From Trametes villosa (taxonomy: Eukaryota; Basidiomycota; Agaricomycetes; Polyporales; Polyporaceae): a stretch of 64,000 bases of DNA. The stretch spans positions 186,001 through 250,000 of the forward strand of contig PUDQ02000015.1 in NCBI GenBank assembly GCA_002964805.2, read 5' to 3'. Of the stretch, positions 54,957 through 64,000 are shown one piece after another. The notes under the pieces are model-generated. The model did not search any database and had not been told where the DNA came from. It was given only the letters and a program-made list of their open reading frames with translations. Every line of letters starts with the position of its first letter. The first letter of the stretch is position 1. The position numbers were made by a program, and so were the translations under genes.

Positions 54957-56423
54957 ATGTTACCCATCGACCCCGAGCTCGCAGCCGTCGTTGGCCCCGT
55001 TGGCCCGCCAGCCCCGGGTGCTGAACCAGAGCGCATTCCCACTATCGAAGAAGCTCGCGCGTACTCTGACGAGTACGAGGCCGCTCCCTTCATAGCCGAT
55101 CAAAAGCCGCATCTTCCCCCGGGTGAGTTCCTCGACACGGAACGCTGAGTACGGGCAGCCTTCGTGATACTTTGCTTGCTCGCAGATTCCGCATACACTG
55201 TGCTGGACAGCAAGGTGCCTGTTGTTGGCGGGGAAATCACTGTTAGATGCGTCGTTCCTGTGCCTACCGACGACGCTGCCACTTTCCCTGTGCTCGTCAA
55301 CATCCATGGAGGAGGTCGGTTCTTCGTATTGTCATGACTGGCTCACACGATACTCAATCTGATATATCAGGGTGGTGTGTTGGCAGCATCAACCTCGACG
55401 ATTTCTTCCTTCGCTGGCTGTGTGTGGATCTCAAGGTTTCAATCGTGAATGTCGATTATCGGTAAGTATCGTGCCACCGCTGCGTAATGCTAGCAAGAAT
55501 CCTGATGGTAAATTGACGTGCTATCCAGCCTGGCGCCTGAGCATCTCTTTCCTACCGCTGTCAACGACTGCTTCGCAGTCCTGAAATGGGTAGGTTATCT
55601 GGACTTTGGCCTTGTCGAGGTTCGCTAAGAATATTCGTGGTTACCCAGGTAGTCTCGAACGCCCACCTCCTCAGAGCGGACCTTACGAAAGGCTTTATCG
55701 TCGGCGGCCACTCCGCTGGCGCCAACATCGCAGCCGTGCTCACGCACCAAGCCCGCGACGACCCTTTCTTCCAAGAACCGGGACGTCAGCTTACCGGCCA
55801 ATTCCTTCGGGAGCCACTTGTTATCTATCCCGGTGTCTATCCTGAAGAGTGAGTTTTCCTCTAGTTGCTGCACCTGTTTCGCTGGTGCTCCTCGAACAGT
55901 ACCATTTACATTCGGATGATGGCATTCGCAGACTGAAGCCGGATATGCGCTCGATGGATGAAAACGAGTATATGCCCCCGCTCCCGCGCGCTATGGCCGA
56001 ACTTTGCGTTGGTCCGTCGTTCACTTTCCCACTCGACGCACCTCAGGTTGTCATACTGTGCCCGACTTACAGCGATCTACAATCCCATCCATGCTGACCC
56101 GCGATTCTCCCCACTTCTGTACCCATCGCATCGTGGCCTGCCGCGTGCGTTCATCCAGGGTATGGAGCTCGACGTACTACGCGACGATGCGCGTATCTAC
56201 GCTAAGGCAATGCGTGAGGCTGAGGTGGAGTGTCGGTACATCGAGTGCGTAGCCCAGTCTTCGCTCCAGAACTCTTTACTAACAATATGCATATATGGGT
56301 AGGTATCCGGGCGTATCACACGGCTTCCACTACAATTGGCCGAAGCTCAAGGCGGCCGTCAAAGTGCGCGAGGACCTAGTGCAGGGTATCAAGTGGCTTC
56401 TCAGGAAAGAGTCGAAGGCGTAA
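54957..56423 (+). CDS. Alpha/beta hydrolase fold-3 esterase/lipase-like, copy A
   Basis: About eight exons join in phase from ATG 54957 (MLPIDPELAAVVGPVGPP) to TAA 56421-56423, roughly 350 residues. Hormone-sensitive-lipase-type motifs are present: the oxyanion motif NIHGGGW, VDYRLAPEH, the nucleophile elbow GGHSAGAN, an Asp in GMELDVLRDDARIY and the catalytic His in YPGVSHGFHY. No signal peptide is visible, so a cytosolic enzyme acting on small esters or lactones is likely; the substrate is unknown. The gene is the first of a tandem pair and its motifs are all intact. Confidence 0.9.
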
Positions 56424-57330
56424 CATGCCTAGGATCGATGCAGAGTATTGGTCTGAAGGCATGATTCGAGACTATGCGCATCAGTTGAAATGTACAGTGC
56501 CCGCTGAGCGATATCTGACGCATGCTGACAGTGGAAGGGTGCAACCATTAAACCACCTTAGACACAAAGCTCAAGCAGAGGTAAGGCTGATATGATGTTG
56601 TTTACCTGTACACGGCAAGCATCACAGGATTCCATGACCCCCGGATGGGGTGCAAGATCTTGCAACGAATTAGAAATGTCATTGTTTCCTTTGTTTCGGC
56701 AATGGCACTTCTAATTCGGTGCAGGGTTGGGCCTCTGTCAGAGGTCCTGGAATTGCTGGCAGTTCCGAAGCGTGTCCACCGTAGTCGAGTATCCTCGTGC
56801 ACGCCGGCGCTAGCTATGAGCGGCTGGAGCTAGGCTGGGTTGTCTTCGGGAGCTGTGATGCTCGCTGTGGCCGGTCGGGGTCATTCAGTGCACCCGCCCG
56901 GCCGTGAGCGTCGGCGTATCCGACTCGTCGGCGGCGATCCTGAGGCCATGTTCGTCTATGTCACGGTGACGTACCAGGCTTTCAGGTGAGCTGTTGCCTT
57001 GTTGCGTTCCCCGACTTCAGATCACAATAACTAACACGAGGTAGTATTCCATCCAGTTAGGTAGATCCCTGCCGTTGCATCTCTCACGTTTCGAGCTACC
57101 CGACCGGGCTCGCGGGTGCATTGGTCGCCATGTCGGCATTTCGAAGTGCAGCATGCTCCTCTGTACGTCAAAGGCCAGGTCCCTGCAACCGCGGGGGCCG
57201 CTTTGCGCACCCCAGTTGCCACGACAGAGGAGGCCCGGCTCGAGGACGACGTGAGCTCCCGCTTCTTTCCGTAGACCTGCCGGCTTAGTCTTGATAGGGC
57301 ACGGGTCATCAGGCCGGGGGCACAGGCGGT

Positions 57331-57338
57331 TATAAAAA
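57331..57338 (+). promoter_or_regulatory. TATA box of hydrolase copy B
   Basis: TATAAAAA, 64 bp before the ATG at 57395, matching copy A exactly in sequence and spacing. Confidence 0.7.
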
Positions 57339-57394
57339 CAACGCAACCGGTATGTGGCAGCGAAGAAATCATTCCCAACAGCACGATCAGCTTC

Positions 57395-58849
57395 ATGCAA
57401 CCCATCGACCCCGAGCTCGCAGCCGTCGTTGGCCCCGTTGGCCCGCCAGCCCCGGGTGCCGAGCCAGAGCGCACTCCCACCATCGCGGAAGCTCGCGCCT
57501 ACGACGAGCAAGAGGCTGCTGTCTTCATCGCCGACCAGAAGTCGCAGCTCCCCCCAGGTGAGTTCCTAGACGCAGTGGTGTGAATACGGGCAACCTCTTT
57601 GACACCTTTTTTCTCGCAGAGTCCGCATACACTGTGGAGGACAGAAAGGTGCCGGTCGATGGCGCGGAGATCACTGTCCGATGCATTGTACCTGCGACTA
57701 CAGATGAAGCTGCCACCTTCCCTGTGCTCGTCAACATCCACGGAGGAGGTTGGTCGTTCGGGTTATCATGACCGGCTTTGTCGCTGTCTAATCTCATCTA
57801 TCAGGGTGGTTTCTCGGCAGCATCGACGTCGATGACTTCTTCCTTCGCAGGCTGAGCGTTGATCTGAAGGTCTCCATCGTGAATGTTGGGTATCGGTGAG
57901 TACCTTGCCATCACTGTGTAGCATGGACAAGAACCCGGGCTGTATTGACACGCACATCAGCCTATCGCCCGAGCATCCCTTCCCCATTCCCCTAGAAGAC
58001 TGTTTTGCGGCCCTGAAATGGGTGAGATCCCTGCATTTCTGCCTCTTCAAGGCGCACTAAGGGTTTCTGCGATTCTCCAGACAGTGTCCAACGCGCACCT
58101 GCTGAAAGCGGATCTCACGAAGGGCTTCATCATCGGCGGCCACTCCGCTGGCGCCAACATGACAGCCGTGCTCGCTCACCAAACCCGCGACGATCCCTTT
58201 TTCGAAGGACCGGGGCGTCAGCTTACCGGCCAATTCATCCGGGAACCGCTCGTCATCTATCCCGGTGCTTATCCTGAAGAGTGAGTCTACCTCTGTGGCT
58301 GCACACGTTGCCGGTCCTCCTTGAACAGTACGATTGACCTTGAGATGGTGGCATGCGCAGAATAAAGCCGGAGATGCGCTCGATGGAGGAAAATCAATAT
58401 ATGCCCCCGCTTACGCGCGAGAGAGCCGAGCTTTGTATTGGTACGCATTTCCCTTGCTGTCCTAGCGCTTTTTTATCTCATGTTTTTGTGATGCACAGCC
58501 ATCTACAACCCCGTCCATACCGATCCGCGATTCTCCGCGCTCCTGTACCCGTCGCATCGTGGCCTGGCGCGTGCGTTCATCCAGGGTATGGAGCTCGACG
58601 TCGTGCGGGACGACGCGCGCATCTACGCTAAGACCTTGCGCGAGGCTGGGGTCGAGTGTCGGTACATTGAGTACGTAGCCCACTCTTCGCTCGAGAACTC
58701 TTCGCTAACGATGTGCGCGCGTTGATAGATATCCGGGTGTATCCCACGGCTTCCACTACATTTGGCCGAAGCTCAAGGCGGCTGTCAAAGTGCGCGAGGA
58801 CCTAGTCGAGGGTATCAAGTGGCTCCTCAAGAAAGAGTCGGAGGCGTAA
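57395..58849 (+). CDS. Alpha/beta hydrolase fold-3 esterase/lipase-like, copy B
   Basis: The paralogue of copy A with the same exon plan, from ATG 57395 (MQPIDPELAAVVGPVGPP) to TAA 58847-58849. NIHGGGW, GGHSAGAN, GMELDVVRDDARIY and YPGVSHGFHY are all kept, so the catalytic triad appears complete. Differences include VGYRLSPEH where copy A has VDYRLAPEH, and several changes around the substrate-lid region, such as SIDVDDFF for SINLDDFF. The splice before IKPEMRSM uses the gcag acceptor at about 58361; a nearer acceptor would introduce a stop. Both copies look functional and may have diverged in substrate preference, which is inference. Confidence 0.9.
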
Positions 58850-59407
58850 CCGAGACTCTCATGCCACCAATGTGTGCTTGTACTTATGTATACTCATCGC
58901 GGTCACCCTGGATGTATGCGCATCGGTTGAAATGTACAGTACTTGCGGAGCGATATCGTTGAACACTTCTGAGAACGCTGTGTTTGCGCATCCTGGCAGC
59001 GGAAGGGTGTAACCGTGAAACCACCTCAGAGTCAGCTCAAGCACTAGTGGTGGAACTAGTATGATCATGCTGTTTACCCGTACTACGTTCTCCGTTAAGA
59101 TCGGAGAACGAGCGCCAAATGGAATTACCTTCTCTCCTCCGCCTTCCCTCATCTTCCTGTACCTCCTCCTCACTTAAACAACCCAGCAATCAACGTCGGC
59201 TTCGCCGTATCAACTCGAGCTTGCGAATATACCAGGCTGTCAGCCCGCTGTGTCTCCTGTGAAAACCTACATCTGAGTGAGATAGCGCACAGTATTTCGG
59301 CTGTGAAGGCGGTAACCCGGGTTTTATTGTTCTCTCCCTCGAGTATGCGTCCGTCAACGCTGCACTCAAGAACTTAGACGACCGCTATAACCACTACAAG
59401 ACCCACC
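58850..59407. other. Intergenic before SEC6
   Basis: Contains the 3' end of duplication copy B to about 59050, a perfect 9-bp hairpin at 59086-59110 and the SEC6 promoter. No gene is seen. Confidence 0.45.
59086..59110. repeat. Perfect 9-bp inverted repeat (hairpin)
   Basis: CGTTCTCCG, a 7-base spacer TTAAGAT, then CGGAGAACG. It lies downstream of hydrolase copy B and 298 bp before SEC6. It could be a dimeric factor site or chance. Confidence 0.5.
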
Positions 59408-61821
59408 ATGGCTGCGCCGACCATCTCTGCTGCCCAGGCTGTCGGCGAATACCTGCAGTCTCCGGACGATCTGGCGAAGGTCGCTGCTTTCCGGAAGAAG
59501 CTTGAGAAGGAAAAGGCCTCCATCGACGCAAGACTGAGAGGAGGGGTCAAGGAGCAGCTGGACGCGACACGAGAGGGACTTCGGAAGCTGTTTGGCACGC
59601 GGAGCAATGTGCAGACTGTGAAGGACGAGATGGAGACGGTGGACAGGATGTGCAACGACCCCACGTACGTCGTCGCGACCTTCGACCAGATTAGCAGAGT
59701 GCGTCGCGGAGCGAAACCTTTGATCTATGTCATGTTTGCTTACTGAACCGTCTGACTAGGTGTCGATGGTTCACCGGAACTTCGAGCAGACGGAGGAGAT
59801 GGTCAATAACCTCCTCGAGATGAACTCCAAGCTGGAAATGCTGGAACGCATGCTCGTCGATGACAGTAACGACATTCTCGGTCCCGCACCTAGTCTCCTA
59901 CGGATACACTTCCAGCTCAACCGACTCGAGGCGTTCCGAAACCAGACCATGCACCAGGCGAAGAAGTCCTCCGCAGATACTCGCAATACGCTCACACGAT
60001 GGTTCGAGAGGCTCACCAACCTCATCGAAGCGTTCGACCAGTACGTTCTCGAGCTGGCCAGCAACATTCTGCCCATTGTGCGCGCCGGAAACCCCGACGT
60101 CATCGTCCGGCTGATGAAGGTAGTCGAGATGGAGGCGAGAGAGGACGAGAAGGTTTGTATTGTCTATCAGTCTGGATAGGCAGTGCCCTCATATTGTACG
60201 CAGGCTATCGCCATCAAGCTGGTCAAGAAGGCCGGCAAGATGGACGCTGCTTCAAAGTTCCGGTCGATGCAAGCCAACGCGCGCGTGATCAAGCACTACC
60301 GTTCCAAGGTCATGAAATGCATCACCGAGTCCATCCAGGGGAAGTTCAACGAGGTGTATGCGGCGAACGAGCGCGACCCGGCTGGATTCCTCGACGAGCT
60401 CGTCTTCATCTACAAGGACCTCATCCGGATCGAGAGCGACGTTGTCCCCTGCTTCCCCCCTTCATACGACATCTGGCAGACGTACGTGCGCGAGTACCAC
60501 AAAGCGCTGAACAACACCATCAACCGCCTGGTCAAGTCCGAGCCGGAGGCGAGCGCGCTGCTCACGCTCCACGCCTGGATCAAGGAGTACAAGAAGAGCA
60601 TGCGCGAACTCGGGATCGCGCCCGAGTGGCTCGAGCCGCCGCTCCTCGAGGGCAAGGAGCAGAACCTGATCGAGGACTACCTGCAGCTCATCATCAAGAA
60701 GCTTGACGAGTGGTCGGAGAACCTGATGAAGACCGAGGTCGCCGCGTTCACCGCGCGCGAGGAGCCACCGGAGATCAGCAGCGACGGGCTCTACACGACC
60801 GCAGGCACGGTCATCTTCCTCGACATGGTCAACCAGCAGATCGACCTCGCGCTCGACAGCGGGCAGGGCCTCGTGCTCGCGCGCGCGGTCGAGGAGGTGA
60901 ACCGCGTGATGCGCAGCATCCAGGACCGCTGGGTGAAGCTCGTCGACACCGAGTTCAAGAAGCACACGGAGAAGCCGGAGGAGGTGCCGGGCGGGCTCGT
61001 CGAGTACTGCATCGCGCTCGCGAACGACCAGATCAAGTCCGCGGACTTCACGGAGGGCCTCTCCGCGCGCATCGAGCCGCTCGTGTCGGAGAAGTACCAG
61101 GTGACGATCCACGACCGGCTGAACGACGCGCTGGACGGGTACCTCGACGTCGCGAAGAAGTACACGCAGACACTGATCAACATCATCTTCAACGACCTCC
61201 GCCCCGCGACGAAGCAGCTCTTCCAGCCGGCGTGGTACGAGGGCACGCACGCGCAGATCGTCGAGACGATGCGCGACTACCTCGCGGACTACCAGTCGTA
61301 CCTGAACGAGTCGCTGTTCGAGGTGCTCCTCGAGGACCTCATCGACACCTACCTCGTCACGTACCTCACTGCGCTCGGAAACGGGCCGAAGCTGAACATG
61401 CCCGCCGCGGCGGAGCGCATCCGGGCGGACATCGACGAGGTGTACAAGTTCTTCGGGACGTACAAGAAGATGAAGGAGCTCGAGCCGCAGATGGAGGTCC
61501 TCGACCAGGTGCTCTCGATGCTCGAGGCGTCGAAGAGCCTCGTCTTCCTCTCGTACTGGTCGTTTGCGAAGGTCCACGGCCCGTGTATCCAGTTCGTTGA
61601 GGCGCTTATGAAGGCACGCAACGACCTTGATCGGTCCGGCGTCAGCGAGGTCATGGACAGCATCAAGCGCAAGGTCAAGGAGGAAAACCTCACGGATCGT
61701 AAGTCACTGCTTGAGCCACGCCTCGATATAATTACTAACCGTGTCGGCAGCACCCGAACCTACCATCATGAAGAAGATCGTGATCCAAGGCGCGCTTTCC
61801 CGGTTCCTCGTACGGACGTAG
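59408..61821 (+). CDS. SEC6: Exocyst complex subunit Sec6
   Basis: Four exons (introns about 59700-59759, 60154-60203 and 61699-61750) give about 750 residues from ATG 59408 (MAAPTISAAQAVGEYLQ) to TAG 61819-61821. The N-terminal part is a coiled coil (FRKKLEKEKASIDARL, EMNSKLEMLERMLVDD). The rest is the long helical-rod Sec6 domain, with IKHYRSKVMKCITESIQGKF, PSYDIWQTYVREYHKALN, FQPAWYEGTHAQIVETM and YLVTYLTALGN. It ends APEPTIMKKIVIQGALS-like, a conserved Sec6 C-terminus. Sec6 is a core exocyst subunit that tethers secretory vesicles at the plasma membrane and binds SNAREs. The gene is convergent with NAD synthetase (177-bp gap). No anomalies. Confidence 0.95.
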
Positions 61822-61997
61822 ACTCCAAACATCCCTCGACCCTCTGCTATTTATTCCTCTACGACATACCCCTCCTCTACTGCATACAGGCTCTTGTTAT
61901 CTTCTGCTCTTCTGTAATATCTACAGGCGTCCTCCGCAATGTATCTCTACGGCGATCCACCTCGCGTCTCCGGGGCACACCGCGTCAGCTGGGCTAC

Positions 61998-64000
61998 TCA
62001 ATCGTCCTTGTGTGCCTTGATGGCCTCCTGTTCCCGCGCTTCTTGAGCGTTCACGGTAGACCTGTCTGGCCATCGAGCTGCAGCAGCGTCGATCTTCTTG
62101 AACTGCCAGGGGAAGCGGGATGGGTACAGGAAGGGGCGCAAGTCGAACCCTAGGTCAAGCCGTCAGCATCGGCCCGCCATTACCACAGTTAATCAAGGAA
62201 CGTACGATTGTCATCGGGGCTGTATTGCTCCTGCAGTAGAGAGTTATAAATTCCTGACCAAATTCGCAAAACGAGTCGCACGTACGGCGTGGTAGGATGG
62301 TGTAAGGGTCGTCATCTTGTGCCTGTTACGCGCGTACTCAAAGAAGAAGTGCTTGACCTTCTCCGCCACCTGCGCCCACCAGTCCATCACTACCGCGAAA
62401 CACGAAGCGCGAGGAAGGACGGGCATACCTGTTGCGGGGAGAGGAAGGAGCCCCACTCGTGGCAGAGCTTCGTGAACATACTCCAGGGCCCGCACTTCTC
62501 CACCTTGCGCAGCCGGCCGAAGACGGAGAGCTCGTCGTAGGTCATGCCCATGTCCGCCTGCGACGTGTCGTGAGATTCTGCTATGCTATGGGGAGGATGT
62601 CTCTCGTACCTCGTCAGCTTGCACGTAGGTTTCAGTGATGGGCTCCAGCTCGGCGGTGGGCACAGCGTCCAGGAAGCTATTGTAGTGTCAGCAAGGCTTC
62701 AGCGGGTTGGTGACCAGACCATGCATGCATACTCAGTCAGGATGGGGAGGTCGAACGCATCGCGCGCGTACGCGATGAACTTCTTGAGGTCGGTCTTACT
62801 GATTGCGCCGATGGGATTGACGTCCGCTGTGAAGGTATCGGTATGAGTTTCCGTGAAGGCCATTTCTAGTAGCGCAACCCACCTGAAGAGCAGTCGTACT
62901 TCGTGAAGTACCCTCGTAAGCTATGCACACACCACGCTCAGCATTAATCTGCCTATCCCAGCATCCGAGTACTACGCACCTTTCATCAACATTCGCACTC
63001 CCGAGCACGAGCAACCCACCCTGCCTCCCGCGCACCCACGGAAGTAGCTGCGCGAATAAGTACGCGACGACCATCCGCAGGCGCGCCTGGATGTTCTGCA
63101 GCGCGAGGTTCTCCGCGGCCGTCCCGCCGTGTGCGCGGAAGCGCGGCTTCACCCCTGTCACGTACGCAAACAGCTCGCGCGTCGCAGTCACAAGTGTGTC
63201 CATGTTCAGGTCGATGTGGTAGCTGCGTTCGCGCGGTAATCAGTCTCACATGCGCAGGACCAACATGGAGAGGAGCAGGGGGAGACGAACCTGCCGATAG
63301 CGTGCGCGAGGTCCTTTGCGCGCTTGCGCGTCTCCGGACTCGAGTTCTCCGTGCCCATGTAGCAGCTGTGGAAGATGCGGTTCGCGAACTCGCGCGGGTC
63401 GACCGGGGTGTAGTCCGAGCCCTCCGGCTCGCCCGCAATCCGCCGTGCGTCCGCGATAACTTGCTGATCTACGTGACTCCATCAGGAAGGACGCGTACAG
63501 GGGGCGCAGACAGGCGTACCTCCGTTCCGGGCAGCCTCGGCGACCAGACGGCACATCGAGTAGACGATGACGGACGTGGCGCAGCTGTCGATACCGCCGC
63601 TGAGCGGGATGAAGTATCCCTGCGTGCGCGATCTGCGCAGGTAGTCCCACAGCCAACACGCAGGCCCCAGTCTAGATGCCCCACATCAGCATCGTGCCCC
63701 TCCAAGGTATCCTGGTCACCACTACTCACGCGATCTCCTCCTCGGGCTTATGATATCTCACCTCCTGCAGCTTACCCACCACAAGCTCGCTAAAGTCCTT
63801 GATCTCATCCTGCAGGCCGTCGCTCAGAGAGAACTCGACCTCGATGCGCTGGTAGCGCTCCGCGGCGGCAGCCTGGTTGCTCCGGCTGCTCGTCGCGCGG
63901 TGCGCGCGCACGTCCTCGATGTCGATCGTCGCGGTCACGACCTCGACGTCGCACAGGGAGAACTGCGAGCCCTGGGCGACGACGCGGCCGTTCACGACGA
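61998..64000 (-). CDS. QNS1: Glutamine-dependent NAD+ synthetase, C-terminal two-thirds (N-terminus outside window)
   Basis: The gene enters from the right edge in open frame ([20 protein letters not shown], the end of the nitrilase-type glutaminase domain). It continues with the linker [19 protein letters not shown] and the synthetase domain: [13 protein letters not shown], the PP-loop [47 protein letters not shown] and the C-terminus with [20 protein letters not shown], ending KAHKDD and TGA at 61998-62000. The enzyme amidates nicotinic acid adenine dinucleotide to NAD using glutamine, the last step of NAD synthesis. About six introns in the visible part splice in phase. Confidence 0.94.

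Larger units (their letters stand above)
54404..56585 (+). repeat. Tandem duplication, copy A
   Basis: From gtagtcaagtatcctcgtgc onward the sequence matches the unit starting at 56781, through promoter, coding exons, introns and 3' flank (for example gtggaagggtgcaacc near 56530). Small indels occur outside exons. Each copy carries one alpha/beta hydrolase gene. Confidence 0.85.
56781..59050 (+). repeat. Tandem duplication, copy B
   Basis: The second copy of the unit, starting gtagtcgagtatcctcgtgc. It matches copy A in promoter, exon order and 3' flank (gcggaagggtgtaacc near 59000). The spacer of about 195 bp between the copies shows no feature. Confidence 0.85.

Noticed and set aside
60462..61577. 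371-codon minus-strand frame and a 296-codon plus-strand frame inside SEC6
   Set aside because: Both are composition artefacts of GC-rich third positions. The SEC6 frame has continuous family similarity.
1..64000. CRISPR arrays or bacterial operons
   Set aside because: No regularly spaced repeats occur, and the genome is clearly eukaryotic with spliceosomal introns.

Overview
This window reads as nuclear DNA of a filamentous basidiomycete, most likely an Agaricomycete of the polypore type. The signs are dense short GT-AG introns (about 50-65 bp, more than 20 in one gene), GC-rich codons that create long antisense shadow frames, compact gene spacing, and gene families typical of Agaricomycetes. 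About 20 protein genes, one tRNA gene, one decayed F-box-like gene and one likely non-autonomous DNA transposon can be supported.

Layout. 0-4 kb: 3' end of a cytochrome P450, an F-box-like gene with an in-frame stop, and the ER-anchored E2 enzyme UBC6. 4.1-8.6 kb: no convincing gene, but a 1.5 kb element with 32-bp terminal inverted repeats and a 5-bp target duplication. 8.6-11.4 kb: a Zds1-like regulator. 13.2-17.8 kb: an intact assimilatory nitrate reductase with about 26 introns and no nitrite reductase or nitrate transporter beside it. 18-30 kb: vacuolar carboxypeptidase S, mitoribosomal protein mS29, a kinesin-14, AP endonuclease 2, a Bud20-type zinc finger protein and an intronless orphan. 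30.1-32.5 kb: no gene seen. 32.5-37.8 kb: a large multidomain protein (helical N-terminus, EF-hand, ZZ-like zinc fingers, coiled coil), the most interesting uncharacterised gene here. 39-44 kb: a single-pass membrane protein and a 986-residue disordered protein. 44.7-47.2 kb: an anoctamin/Ist2-type membrane protein. 47.6 kb: an intron-containing tRNA-Met. 48-52 kb: ESCRT-0 subunit HSE1 head to head with the ubiquitin E2 variant MMS2. 52-53.8 kb: a sugar transporter. 54.4-59.1 kb: a tandem duplication carrying two intact alpha/beta hydrolases with matching promoters. 59.4-64 kb: exocyst subunit SEC6 and the C-terminal part of glutamine-dependent NAD synthetase, which runs off the right edge.

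Functionally the window is mostly housekeeping: ubiquitin and endosomal sorting (UBC6, MMS2, HSE1), secretion and ER-plasma membrane contact (SEC6, IST2), cell cycle and cytoskeleton (ZDS1-like, kinesin-14), DNA repair (APN2, MMS2), ribosome biogenesis and mitochondrial translation (BUD20, mS29), and nitrogen or NAD metabolism (nitrate reductase, CPS1, NAD synthetase). Exon boundaries were placed by eye from reading frame, GT/AG sites and family conservation. They are not backed by transcripts.
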